Assembly: GCF_000347635.1 (NCBI RefSeq)
Contig: NC_020514.1
Span: 1,240,001-1,304,000, forward strand
DNA length: 64,000 bases
Direction of reading: 5' to 3'
Source: Paraglaciecola psychrophila 170
GTDB lineage: Bacteria; Pseudomonadota; Gammaproteobacteria; Enterobacterales; Alteromonadaceae
In this document: piece by piece, positions 1 through 8,954 of the stretch
Layout: each line of letters begins with the position of its first letter
Position numbering within the stretch: position 1 is the stretch's first letter
Notes under the pieces: model-generated
What the model was told of the DNA's origin: nothing
The model's database searches: none
The model's input: the letters and a program-made list of their open reading frames with translations, nothing else
Made by a program: the position numbers and the translations under genes

Positions 1-1564
1 CTTGAGCCTGACCAGTTGCAAGGGTCTATAAAAAAGTCCACTTTTATAAAAGGGCGTGGTGGCTGGCAATCTTCAACTTATAATCAAGATTATGATGCTA
101 TTGGTTTTGCTACCTATCATTTAGATGTTGCTCTTGAAAAAGATGCTAATAATTTAGCTATCCGAATTCCCAAAATTGAGAGTGCTTACAGGTTATATAT
201 AGATACTAAGTTTATGGCATCAGGTGGTTTAGTGACAGACACTGAACCAGCTGGAACACCGGGATTCAATACTGCCATTGTTAGAATACCTGATGGACTA
301 AATACTTTTCTATAACGATACAAGTATCAAATTATCATTCGAGTTGGGGCGGATTATGGGCGCGCTGCTAATTACGGCGATCCACTCATTGATCCAATTC
401 TTCTTAAGGCCAACAGATAACATTCCTCTGGTGTTTGCATGTTTATGTCTACTATTTTTTCTTCGAGAGTTTACGGTCGATCATATGAGTTTTGCATTAT
501 TAGCACTTGCGGGTGGTTTTGTGTTGAGAACCAAGTTAAATTTCTTAAGTTTATGCTGGTATTCCTACTGCATTGTATTTCTTTCACTTAAGCTACAATC
601 AAGAGTTTCACCGTAAATTTTGTTGTTTTATTTATATTGTGAGTATTGTTTTTTTGGCCTTTGTTTTATTTTTTCCTACACGTTATTTTGGCATTCCATT
701 AGTTTTATTCGAAGTTTTTGCTGTGTTCGTTATGCTCTAAATGTTGCAGAGGATCTGGGTTGCTACGACTAATAAGCAGAGAGACGCTGGAGTGATGTTG
801 ATTGGATCGTTAATTGCTTTCTCTTTTGCGGTGAATGACATTTTAAATGTGAGTGGTGTGATTACTACAGGCAGATTTATTAGCTTAGGTATTATTGGTT
901 TTATCATGTCTCAGAGTTTTGTGACAAATAATCGATTTAATCAGTTGAGTAATCATAACGAAACACTGACTGACAAGCTTAAGGAGCACAATGCAGATTT
1001 GGAGCTGATGAGTGAGCTACTTGAGACTAAAGTTGAACAACGAACGCGACAGCTTAAGTTAGCCAACATAGAACTTAAAGCTTTGGCTAATAACGATTCT
1101 CTGACCAACACCTTCAATCGACATGGATTACAACAGTATATTCAGGTCGCTTTTGAGAGTTATCGTCGTTCCCAAAATTTGTTTTGCATCCTACTGATTG
1201 ATTACGATAATTTCAAAGACATTAATGACATTTATGGACACGATGTGGGGGACCATGTTTTGCTCATTGGGGCAGACCTGATTAAATCCGGAATGCGAGA
1301 ACAAGATAAATTAGCCCGTTGGGGGGCGAAGAGTTTCTCATTTTGCTACCAAACACTGATTTGCAAGGCGCACTGGCTATAGCCAATAAACTTAAAGATG
1401 CCATTAGTGCTGACCCTATAGGGCATCCCGTTGGTGTAAACGTGTGGGTGACAGGTGGGGTCGCTCTAATCAATCATAATGATACTTTCGAAACGCTGTT
1501 TAAACGAGCGGACGATGCCTTGTATCAAGGTAAGCAGAATGGAAAAAATCAAATTTGCAGTTAA
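1..1564 (+). pseudogene. 7TMR-DISM-type membrane diguanylate cyclase, 5'-truncated by the window and frameshifted
   Basis: Pieces of one protein lie in three frames. Residues encoded at 16-315 look like the periplasmic 7TMR-DISM sensor domain, 344-616 and 741-930 are hydrophobic membrane segments, and about 940-1090 is a coiled coil. The GGDEF domain spans 1090-1564. Its N-half carries DYDNFKDIND and the inhibitory-site motif REQD. The GGEEF motif is readable only after a -1 shift at the six-G run 1321-1326; seven Gs would give LARWGGEEF directly. Frame breaks in the membrane part (near 315-344 and 616-741) are not explained by one base. The intact family makes cyclic di-GMP at the inner membrane. 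I read this as a decayed gene; the G-run break alone could be an error. Confidence 0.75.
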
Positions 1565-1638
1565 CCTAAGTCTGCACATAGTAAGCATAATTAGTTGTCT
1601 CTATGTTGGCTAGTGTTGCGTGCAGATTACCCAAAAAA

Positions 1639-2016
1639 TTAAAAGCCGTTCAACATTTCACGCAATTTTTTTTCAGCCAGTTCAGTCGGTGATAACGATT
1701 CATCATCTTGATTTTTTTCAGGAACTACATCGCCAAACAAGGCGGCTAATTCAGCCTTGGCTTTAGCCGCTTTCTGGTTGTCGGCCATTTTAAATACCTT
1801 GTTGTTAGGTTTGAAATAATCGCAAAAATTAGCCTTTTTAGTGTCGCTTATATGCTCAGCTCTTTCTTCTTCACAGCGGTCTTTGACAAAGTACAGGCAC
1901 ATATTGCAAACATGCTGATCTGCTTTGCATTTGTCACACTCTTCACGCCTTGACATTGGGAGGATGACATTGCTTAGAGCCTCGTTACAATTCCAACAGA
2001 TAAATTCATTAGACAT
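1639..2016 (-). CDS. conserved zinc-ribbon-like small protein
   Basis: A 125-residue protein with two or more cysteine pairs in its first half: CWNC at the N-terminus, then CDKC, CNMC and a further C before CDYF. This spacing suggests a zinc-binding treble-clef or ribbon fold. The C-terminal half is Ala/Lys/Glu-rich and probably helical. It has no signal peptide, so it should be cytoplasmic. It lies 14 bases downstream of the glyoxalase-fold gene on the same strand and is probably co-transcribed with it. Function is unknown to me; I recognise it only as a conserved hypothetical of marine gammaproteobacteria. Confidence 0.8.
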   Translation of the reverse strand: MSNEFICWNCNEALSNVILPMSRREECDKCKADQHVCNMCLYFVKDRCEEERAEHISDTKKANFCDYFKPNNKVFKMADNQKAAKAKAELAALFGDVVPEKNQDDESLSPTELAEKKLREMLNGF

Positions 2017-2030
2017 AAAAATAGTGGCCT

Positions 2031-2366
2031 CTAAAACTGGTCAAACATAATGCTGTTATCATCAGGATCTTTCAACACACAATGAGTTGGGCCTGAGTCA
2101 CCTTGGGTCGGCGTATCAAACGCAATACCGTTGTCTTTAAGATGTTTTTCTATTGCTCTGACATCGGGTGGATTAAAGGTGAGAATATTAGCCTCGAACA
2201 TGCCTTCAAATAAACCTATTACGGTAGTTCCCTTTTCTAAAACAAGCCATTTATCTGCGATAGAACCGCACTTCGGATCGATTATAAATCCTAGGGTTTC
2301 ATAAAATTCTTTTGACTTAATTATATCCTTCACTTTAAGGCCAACTGAAAACTGACCTAATTCCAT
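2031..2366 (-). CDS. VOC/glyoxalase superfamily protein
   Basis: 111 residues with the paired beta-alpha-beta-beta-beta pattern of the vicinal-oxygen-chelate fold. The N-half has VGLKVKDIIKSKEFYETLGF and the C-half ends with LKDPDDNSIMFDQF, the usual 'DPDGN' closing strand. The length fits a single-domain member acting as a dimer. The substrate cannot be told from sequence; members include glyoxalase I-like lyases, antibiotic-binding proteins and dioxygenases. It precedes the zinc-ribbon gene by 14 bases and follows the DUF4199 gene by 27 bases, so the three may form one transcript. Confidence 0.85.
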   Translation of the reverse strand: MELGQFSVGLKVKDIIKSKEFYETLGFIIDPKCGSIADKWLVLEKGTTVIGLFEGMFEANILTFNPPDVRAIEKHLKDNGIAFDTPTQGDSGPTHCVLKDPDDNSIMFDQF

Positions 2367-2393
2367 TGGGTGCTCTCCATTGTATTTTTGGGG

Positions 2394-2927
2394 CTATTTT
2401 CGAGGGGTACGCAGCGCTATAGCACTGACTATAGAAAACAGCAGTCCAATCACAAAAACAGTAGCAAACATCATCATAGACGGTGTGAAATTGTTACCCA
2501 CCAAGTCTGCGTAATCGGCTAATTCCGAAAGCTGTTGCTCTATTACCGTTGGCTCTAGACCGCTTGAGATGATTTTTTGCTCTGAATATCGGATGTATGA
2601 GGAGGTAAATGTTGGGTTAATGAACACTAAATAAAACCAGTTATATAATATAAAGATGTGCGCGGCAATCAGGCTGATCCCTAAACCAACACCTAACGCG
2701 CCCATAAAACCTAAAGGAGCAGGCGAACGCTTTTGTTTATAATCTTTTATTCCCATGATGATAGCTAACGAACTTATGAACATCACGCTGTAACCAACAA
2801 TTTCACCCGTAGTGAAGTTGTCAGTAGTTGAACCTAAGGCTAAATGAGATGTGTAAAATCCAATAACTAACGCCAAGCCACAAAGTGAGCCAAAGCGAAT
2901 AATCGAATACATGTTGCTGCTTGTCAT
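2394..2927 (-). CDS. DUF4199-type four-helix membrane protein
   Basis: 177 residues with four predicted membrane segments. Helices 1 and 2 are about 10-30 and 40-58, followed by a basic loop (KDYKQKRSPA). Helix 3 is about 72-100 and helix 4 about 148-168. A long polar region between helices 3 and 4 contains a Thr/Tyr-rich stretch and acidic residues. The arrangement matches the DUF4199 family, which has no established function. It is first in a possible three-gene unit with the glyoxalase-fold and zinc-ribbon genes. Confidence 0.75.
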   Translation of the reverse strand: MTSSNMYSIIRFGSLCGLALVIGFYTSHLALGSTTDNFTTGEIVGYSVMFISSLAIIMGIKDYKQKRSPAPLGFMGALGVGLGISLIAAHIFILYNWFYLVFINPTFTSSYIRYSEQKIISSGLEPTVIEQQLSELADYADLVGNNFTPSMMMFATVFVIGLLFSIVSAIALRTPRK

Positions 2928-3008
2928 GTTTTTAAATGCCTAACTGTATGTTATTTAAATGAAAGGTAAAGCTTTTGTCTGTTGTAAATTGGGTGACATT
3001 ATATTTGT

Positions 3009-3042
3009 GAGTCGCAATGAGTCGCAATGAGTCGCGACGAGA
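3009..3042. repeat. 10-bp tandem repeat GAGTCGCAAT, three units
   Basis: Units begin at 3009, 3019 and 3029; the third has changed to GAGTCGCGAC. The array lies in the spacer between the amtB 3' end and the DUF4199 start. It is too short to assign a role. Confidence 0.7.
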
Positions 3043-3077
3043 CTCCATCATTGAAGTCCCTTGCAAGCGTAACGTCT

Positions 3078-4286
3078 CTAGTCGTGATTAACTGAACCGA
3101 TACTATGAATGCTCAAATCGGCACCTATAAATTCTTCTTCCTGGGTGAGCCTTATGTTTGTCACTTTATTCAAAACTCCATAAACTACTAAGCCACCTAC
3201 TAAGGCAACAACGATGCCTGCAACTGTGCCTATTACTTGTGCGCTAAAAGCTACACCGCCCATTCCACCTAAAGACTCAAGGCCAAATATGCCAGTTGCA
3301 ATCCCACCCCACGCTCCACATACTCCATGCAATGGCCATACGCCTAATACATCATCTATTTTTTTAGTTTGTTGCATGATAGTGAACAGTTTTACAAAAA
3401 TCCAGCCGGCTATTAATCCTACAAATAATGACCCAATAGGATGCATGACATCTGAACCTGCACATACTGCAACTAAACCTGCCAATGGTCCGTTATGAAT
3501 AAACCCAGGGTCATTTTTACCGAACCATAATGCCGCCAAAATACCGCCTACCATTGCCATAAGTGAATTCATTGCTACCAGACCGCTTATCCCGTCCATG
3601 CTTTGTGCCGACATGACATTAAAGCCAAACCAACCAATACATAATATCCATGTGCCTAGAGCTAAAAATGGGATATTCGAAGGAGCAAATGCGATAAGTT
3701 TATTATCTTTTTCACGGCCTTTACGCAAACCCAAAAAGTAAATACCTACTAGGGCTAACCACCCACCCATTCCATGCACCACAACTGAGCCAGCAAAATC
3801 ATGGAAACTAGCACCTGTGGTTTGCTCTAACCAAGCCTGAAAACCGTAGTTACCGTTCCAAATTATGCCTTCATAAAATGGGTATACCACTGCAACAATA
3901 AGTGCAGAGGCAATTAAAAATGGATAAAACTTTGCTCTTTCAGCAATGCCTCCAGAAATGATGGCAGGAATAGCTGCGGCAAATGTCATTAGGAAAAAGA
4001 ATTTTACTAAGTCATAGCCGCTATTCGCTGCTAGCTCTTTAGCATTGCTAAAAAATGTAACGTCGTATGCTATCCAATAACCAATAAAGAAGTAGGCAAT
4101 ACAGGAAACTGCAAAGTCAGTAATGATTTTTACCAGGGCATTTACCTGATTTTTGTGCCGCACTGTTCCGACTTCTAAGAAGGCAAATCCTGCGTGCATA
4201 GCAAACACCATGACCGCACCAATCAGTAAAAAGTAGGTGTTGGAGCTTTGCACCAATGTTTCAACGGCGCTGTTAATATCTTGCAT
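3078..4286 (-). CDS. amtB: ammonium transporter AmtB
   Basis: 402 residues and about eleven membrane helices, the standard size for Amt/MEP/Rh channels. The twin histidines of the conduction pore are visible at H171 (VVVHGMGGW) and H320 (VWPLHGVCGAWGG). It moves ammonium/ammonia across the inner membrane as a trimer and is gated by the PII protein. It lies 73 bases downstream of glnK on the same strand, the classic glnK-amtB operon expressed under nitrogen limitation. A short N-terminal segment precedes helix 1 and there is no separate long signal peptide. Confidence 0.96.
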   Translation of the reverse strand: MQDINSAVETLVQSSNTYFLLIGAVMVFAMHAGFAFLEVGTVRHKNQVNALVKIITDFAVSCIAYFFIGYWIAYDVTFFSNAKELAANSGYDLVKFFFLMTFAAAIPAIISGGIAERAKFYPFLIASALIVAVVYPFYEGIIWNGNYGFQAWLEQTTGASFHDFAGSVVVHGMGGWLALVGIYFLGLRKGREKDNKLIAFAPSNIPFLALGTWILCIGWFGFNVMSAQSMDGISGLVAMNSLMAMVGGILAALWFGKNDPGFIHNGPLAGLVAVCAGSDVMHPIGSLFVGLIAGWIFVKLFTIMQQTKKIDDVLGVWPLHGVCGAWGGIATGIFGLESLGGMGGVAFSAQVIGTVAGIVVALVGGLVVYGVLNKVTNIRLTQEEEFIGADLSIHSIGSVNHD

Positions 4287-4359
4287 GTGGAGTCTCAGTT
4301 TATAATTAGAATAATATGCTTGAGGAGGTTATGGTTAAAGCGAAGTTTAACTGTATTTC

Positions 4360-4698
<339 letters not shown>

Positions 4699-4744
4699 TT
4701 AGTTAACCCATCTTTTAATTTATTTATTTAATATACAGTAGCTT

Positions 4745-4815
4745 CTCAACGAGTTGAGTTGTACTTTTAGAATTAAAATAGATAGTTAATAACTATGTGT
4801 TAACTAGTTGTTAAC
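4745..4815. promoter_or_regulatory. candidate operator sites between glnK and lspA
   Basis: The divergent spacer contains the inverted repeat CTCAACGAGTTGAG (4745-4758) and two GTTAAC boxes at 4799-4804 and 4810-4815. The boxes are 11 bases apart, one helical turn, with a weaker GTTAAT at 4785. The regulator is unknown; this is only a pattern. Confidence 0.35.
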
Positions 4816-4932
4816 TTGTGGTGTGTAAAATAGTTCAACTTTAAGACAGCCCGTTATGGACTGGGACTAGAAGAGCATGAAATAATCGGTGCCTAATTGA
4901 AATCACAGACAATCATGGTTGAAAACAGATAA

Positions 4933-5430
4933 ATGAATGCATTAAAACGTTTACAAATGATATTGGTTATTTGTTTAGTCAGTATTGGAATTGACCAAGG
5001 AACCAAATGGTATGCTTCTGAGTACTTACCCAAATTTGAAATGACCAGTTATTGGGGAGATTTGTTGCGTATTGGTTACGCTGAAAATACTGGTGCATTT
5101 TTAGGTTTAGGTAGCGGTATGTCAGACTCCGCCAAGTTTTGGATATTCGTTTGTGCGGTGGGATTTATTCTTTCTGCTTTGCTGATTTATATTTTAAGAA
5201 CAAAGACACAAACTGCTTACGGATTATCATCGTTAATGATTATCTTTTCAGGGGGCATCAGTAATTTTTTCGATAGGGCTGTCAATAACGGCGCGGTGAT
5301 CGACTTTTTAAATGTTGGCATTGGTTCCCTCAGAACGGGGATTTTCAACGTTGCCGATATGGCAATCATGTTGGGTGTGTTTTTATTGTTGTTTGCTAAA
5401 GATAAAAAGGCTGACAGCAAGGACGAATGA
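4933..5430 (+). CDS. lspA: lipoprotein signal peptidase (signal peptidase II)
   Basis: 165 residues with four membrane helices. Family boxes are present: ENTGAFLGLGS near 51-61, GGISNFFDR at 107-115, VIDFLN with catalytic Asp124, and FNVADMAI with catalytic Asp142. It cleaves prolipoproteins after diacylglyceryl transfer at the inner membrane. In most gammaproteobacteria lspA follows ileS; here it stands alone between glnK and a small ORF, so it could be a second or relocated copy. The ribosome site is weak (AACAGAT before ATG). Confidence 0.93.
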   Translation: MNALKRLQMILVICLVSIGIDQGTKWYASEYLPKFEMTSYWGDLLRIGYAENTGAFLGLGSGMSDSAKFWIFVCAVGFILSALLIYILRTKTQTAYGLSSLMIIFSGGISNFFDRAVNNGAVIDFLNVGIGSLRTGIFNVADMAIMLGVFLLLFAKDKKADSKDE

Positions 5431-5434
5431 TGTG

Positions 5435-5614
5435 ATGGCTAATAAAGCAAAGTCAGGCGTCTATCAGTCACCCTTGAATAAGTTATTTACTCGCCAGCAA
5501 CCCAGAGTCAAAACCAAAAAAAATATGGCCAAGTTACTCCTTACCTATGCTGAAAATGACAATCAACGTATTGCTCAACTTTTAAGCGTTTGGATCGACG
5601 AAAAAGCTAAGTGA
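5435..5614 (+). CDS. small basic protein downstream of lspA, unknown function
   Basis: A 59-residue ORF starting at ATG 5435, four bases after the lspA stop, with AAGGA about 12 bases upstream. It is rich in Lys/Arg/Gln in the first half and amphipathic in the second (MAKLLLTYAENDNQRIAQLL). The frame stays open upstream inside lspA, but translation from 5435 is the sensible reading. It is probably translated with lspA. I do not recognise the family. Confidence 0.55.
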   Translation: MANKAKSGVYQSPLNKLFTRQQPRVKTKKNMAKLLLTYAENDNQRIAQLLSVWIDEKAK

Positions 5615-5650
5615 TTTCAATTATGTCTATTGAATCACGGCTGCAACACT

Positions 5651-5805
5651 CTAAATCTGGGTATTTTGGCGGATAAGGTTATGGTAAATATGGTGCAGTC
5701 GGTCTAGTTTCTCACGCTTAACATGAGGATTTTGTAGCAGGGTTTGAATGCTTTGGTCTAGTGCATATATGGTGTCGCGTTTATCTGCATTAGTGCATCC
5801 AAGTG
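5651..5805 (-). pseudogene. remnant of PKHD-type Fe(II) hydroxylase (PiuC/YbiX family), C-terminus only
   Basis: Minus-strand translation gives about 50 residues containing DTIYALDQSIQTLL and LDRLHHIYHNLIRQ, ending at a stop at 5651. This is the helical C-terminal tail of PKHD-type 2-oxoglutarate hydroxylases, whose family ending is a similar '..YHNLLR.W..'. The catalytic jelly-roll is gone. In intact genomes this gene follows a catecholate siderophore receptor (fiu-ybiX, piuA-piuC), and a receptor remnant does lie just upstream here. Dead gene. Confidence 0.6.
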
Positions 5806-5819
5806 CTTACTGCACTGAC

Positions 5820-6153
5820 TTGTACACTGAGTTTTTCGGTAAGGTTACCGTTTAATGCTAACTCAAATCTGTTTTCTCGTTTTTTTCCTGTGTTTAATTT
5901 ACAGAAGGTAGAGTAGGCGTCACCTACATTTTCCATTACGTCTTACTTCGTCATTTGGAACCATGTAGCCGCTAAACATAGTTTTTAATCTAATAATGAC
6001 CACTTAGTGCCAAGTTCAATATTTTCGACTAACTCAGGATCCGCCACTGATTCTTGCTCAGGATCGCCACATAAACCGCCGTAGCCGCAACTTGCGCATA
6101 CATCTAATTCGCCACCATGGATGTTGGTTGCTGTGGCATAAATGCGTTGCCCT
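5820..6153 (-). pseudogene. remnant of TonB-dependent catecholate siderophore receptor (Fiu/PiuA-like)
   Basis: Minus-strand fragments in more than one frame read like the barrel of a TonB receptor: a Cys-rich loop (ELDVCASCGYGGLCGD), then PELVENIELGTKW, then DVMENVGDAYSTF and FELALNGNLTEKLSVQ. Signal peptide, plug and most of the barrel are missing, and a stop interrupts the fragment near 5940. Together with the PKHD hydroxylase tail it is what remains of an iron-siderophore uptake pair. Confidence 0.65.
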
Positions 6154-6519
6154 TTAGCTTAATCGAATTAACGCCAAGCCATCAAACTTTACCCCTGACC
6201 AGCCTGTCAGTATAAAGTTACGGATATTGCCATGGTCTGTTCCCGCTGGGTTTTCCAATACATCATTACGATAAAAGTTTCCAAATAAATTGAGGGTTTC
6301 AAGTTCAGTTAATTCATGTAATTGCGCAAAGTAAAAGATTTTACAAGAACCCTCGTTGCTGCCTGCTGCATTTAACAAGAGCCCATTGCTAAAAGTTGTT
6401 GGCGTATAAGTATAAAATTGACTAATTACCTGCATCACGCTGGCAAATTCAATGTTGTCTGGGGTCGAGCGTAACTGCGTGATCAAATTGGTTATCGTCG
6501 TCAATTTATTTAAAGTCAT
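6154..6519 (-). CDS. HopJ-family protein
   Basis: 121 residues matching the HopJ type III effector family, which is widespread in bacteria without type III secretion. Recognisable pieces are FSNGLLLNAAGSNEGSCKIF, FAQLHELTELETLNLFGNFY and the ending GTDHGNIRNFILTGWSGVKF. No signal peptide is present, so it is probably cytoplasmic; its biochemical role is unknown. It overlaps the preceding gene by four bases (ATGA at 6516-6519), a translationally coupled pair. It survives intact while the iron-uptake genes downstream are decayed. Confidence 0.85.
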   Translation of the reverse strand: MTLNKLTTITNLITQLRSTPDNIEFASVMQVISQFYTYTPTTFSNGLLLNAAGSNEGSCKIFYFAQLHELTELETLNLFGNFYRNDVLENPAGTDHGNIRNFILTGWSGVKFDGLALIRLS

Positions 6520-6863
6520 AGTGTGTCCGTTGTTTTACTAAGGTCAAAAGAAAAGGTTAATAGGCAGTCAATATGTTTGAGTACTTTATTGACGAACATC
6601 GGGGTGGCAACGGTATCAGTAACATTTGCTGATGTGACCACAATGCAGATATCACAGTCCTGTAAAGCTATTTGCTGGCGTACATAAAAGATGTTCAGGT
6701 CGTCTAAATTATCTAGGTTTTCATTTAAACAAACTAAACCCACAAAACAGTCATTTTTAGGATGATTATCGAATGTTGCACCCGCTATTTCTCTGGTGAG
6801 GGTAATTGCTTGGAATTTGTCTAAATTTAATAGACGAAAAGTGACTTCAATATTGATACTTAT
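6516..6863 (-). CDS. unrecognised protein coupled to the HopJ gene, start uncertain
   Basis: The frame is open from 6869 to a stop at 6516. Translating from about 6857 gives about 114 residues, including FRLLNLDKFQAITLTREIAG and IALQDCDICIVVTSANV. The alternating hydrophobic strand and small-residue turn (CDICIVVTSAN) suggest a Rossmann-like alpha/beta domain. An AAGGAG ribosome site lies at 6866-6871, but no ATG follows at a good distance; the first GTG is at 6743, well inside. Either a rare start (ATC 6857) is used or the start codon has been lost. Its stop overlaps the HopJ start. Confidence 0.45.
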   Translation of the reverse strand: MSINIEVTFRLLNLDKFQAITLTREIAGATFDNHPKNDCFVGLVCLNENLDNLDDLNIFYVRQQIALQDCDICIVVTSANVTDTVATPMFVNKVLKHIDCLLTFSFDLSKTTDTL

Positions 6864-7097
6864 AGCTCCTTACTGCTGATGAAAGCCAGACTTAATGATG
6901 CCTAGTTGGCAGCCAGTAATTATATTCTAAGTGTTTATCAAATATCGAATTAGATCTCATTTTTGTTTTAAGATACCTAAAGCGTCATTTAGATCTAGAC
7001 GTGGAAAAATGATCCACATTCTGTGCAATTTAAATGATATGAAGTCAAAACAAGGTTTTTAGTTTACGCTAAACAAAATAAGATCAAAGGAGCAAAT

Positions 7098-7454
7098 ATG
7101 AAAGTTGTGGTAGGAAAGTTCAGCAGTGAACCTTTCCATGCATTGTCAAAAAAAGAAATCAGCCTCTTATTAAAATTGGTACCTAACGATTGGATAAAAC
7201 AGGTATCCAATGTGGTACTTAGCTCAAAGATATTAAAGAAAAGAAAATTATCTAAACCTGTTGAATATTCAGTTTCTAAAAAACAACTATCCATTTTTTC
7301 AAGGGGCTTAGTGCGCGAAGATATTGCCAAACAAGTGCTGCTTGAATTAGCTTCAATTGGTGGTGAACTTGATGAAGGAAACTTTAACAATACCTTTGAA
7401 CTAGATAGCGTGATTAAGCCTTATATGGATAAATTTTTAAAGGTTAGGGTGTAG
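7098..7454 (+). CDS. unknown 118-residue protein
   Basis: It starts at ATG 7098 with a good ribosome site (AAAGGAG, 7085-7091) and stands alone. The protein is Lys- and Leu-rich, mostly helical by eye, with no signal peptide or membrane segment. It opens with MKVVVGKFSSEPFHALSKKE and carries a basic patch KILKKRKLSKPVEY near residues 45-58. I recognise no domain. It is the only ORF with a healthy translation start in a stretch otherwise full of decayed genes. Confidence 0.6.
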   Translation: MKVVVGKFSSEPFHALSKKEISLLLKLVPNDWIKQVSNVVLSSKILKKRKLSKPVEYSVSKKQLSIFSRGLVREDIAKQVLLELASIGGELDEGNFNNTFELDSVIKPYMDKFLKVRV

Positions 7455-7577
7455 ATTCTCAGAAAATCTGCCTGCGACGAGCTGAAGGCACCTATTGAAA
7501 TTTAATCAAATGTGAAGATTTATTAGGTCAAATTTATAATTTTTAGCTTGATAAATATCAGCATATTGTTGTTACTT

Positions 7578-8247
7578 TCAGAATTCAGTAGTGTTTGTAT
7601 TATCGGTTGCCGCGTAACGTTGACATATGGAATGACAAAGCGCATCACTGATAGGATTTTGTAAGTTGTTAGAGCGAAGCAGCACAATGTCTGCAGTGGG
7701 TAATTGGGGTAAGTTTTTACTGCTTAATTGTTGTAAGTCGCCAATGCTAAGCTTTGCCATAGCGCCGATTGCTTCCCCGCTCTGTACAATGCCTCTTTGC
7801 GCGCTGGCACTGGCGCTACAAGCGATAACCTTGTATGCCCGACCTTGCTTATGCAGCCCTTCAGTTGCTGCTTGATGAAATCGACAGTCTCTTTGAAATA
7901 TTGCAATCGGTAGAGGATGTTGTTGAGCCGCATCAAAATCTGAGTTGTGGACTCAAACACCTTGACTGGATTTTAGGAAATAGCCTTCTTCCGAGTCAGC
8001 AGAACGGGTAATGATCCCCGGGTCTAGGTGACCGCTATCCAGCATAAGTTTGACTCGATTACTTGGAGTACAGGTGATTTGTAAGTCAAGGTTTGGCCAC
8101 TGCTGATGTAATAACTTCACTAAAATAGGCAATACTGATTCTGAGTAATCATCGGGACATCCCAAGCGCATCAGTGTGCTTGGCTGCACGGGTAAAGCTG
8201 CCAGTTTCGACGAAGGCTAAAAAGCTACGTAACGCCTCAATGTCCAT
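7578..8247 (-). pseudogene. LysR-type transcriptional regulator, decayed
   Basis: The N-terminal helix-turn-helix starts at ATG 8247: MDIEALRSFLAFVETGSFTR, the classic LysR opening. It breaks off after about 30 residues, and the next readable part (LMRLGCPDDYSESVLPILVKLL) belongs to the effector-binding domain. The recognition helix and linker have therefore been deleted. The effector domain is further split into three frames (7953-8189, 7724-7960, 7578-7760). It faces the GST remnant on the other strand. Clearly dead. Confidence 0.8.
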
Positions 8248-8373
8248 GTTCTTACCAATATTACCTATCAGGTTTACTAATAGGTAATATCAAGATTATC
8301 CGTTAGTCAGCTGCTTAATGTCAGCGTAGATTAGATTTTATTCAGTGAATCTAGGAATAAAGTAGGAAGATGT

Positions 8374-8954
8374 ATGCAGCTTTACATCGGCAATAAAAAT
8401 TATTCATCTTGGTCGTTACGTGCATGGATAATGCTAGCAAAATCAGAGGTTAAGTTTGAAGAAGTTAAACTGTTATTGGGTACGTCGGAGTTTTATCAAC
8501 GTTTAGAAAAAGTTACACCAACGCATAAAGTACCAGCTGTAGTGGATGGCAATGTGAAGGTGTGGGACTCGTTAGCTATTTGCGAATACATCAATGATGC
8601 TTATTTGTCAGGAAGCGCTTGGCCAGAACTCGCCAGACAAAAGGCTGAAGCGCGGGCAATCGCCTGTGAGATGCATTCTGGGTTTAATGGTGTGCGTAAC
8701 GAAATGCCAATGAATATAAGAGCAAAACGCAAAATAGTCCTGAGTGAGCATGCTAAAAATGACATTCTACGCATCCAACAAATATAGAGTGAACAGTGGT
8801 ATTACGTTTTCAGACTTACGACATAGTGGTAGATGTCAAAGCAAAGCGCTACATGGAACGTGTATTAGCTTGCCCTGAACTCAACCAATGGATAACAGCT
8901 GCACTGCAAGAAACAGAGGTAGTAGATGTTGATGAAGCCGGGGTACCCCACTAA
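8374..8954 (+). pseudogene. glutathione S-transferase family protein, decayed
   Basis: The N-terminal thioredoxin-like domain is good: MQLYIGNKNYSSWSLRAWIM, VPAVVDGN and the SLAICEYI segment that binds glutathione's gamma-glutamyl group. At 8785 a TAG stop appears where the family has a Trp codon (IQQI*SEQ). Immediately after, a different frame continues with VVLRFQTYDIVVD and YMERVLACPELNQW to a stop at 8954, the usual C-terminal end. About 50 residues of the helical domain are missing. Two independent lesions argue for true decay. Confidence 0.8.

Noticed and set aside
3214..3498. Open frame opposite amtB
   Set aside because: Lies antisense within a well-supported transporter gene; its Pro/Thr-rich composition is the mirror of Gly/Ala membrane codons.
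4699..4932. Sigma-54 promoter for glnK-amtB
   Set aside because: GG and GC elements could not be found at the required ten-base spacing on the minus strand; the best candidate near 4889 fails.
6154..6519. Type III secretion effector suggesting a secretion system or virulence role
   Set aside because: HopJ-family proteins are widespread in bacteria without type III secretion and no secretion genes are present here.
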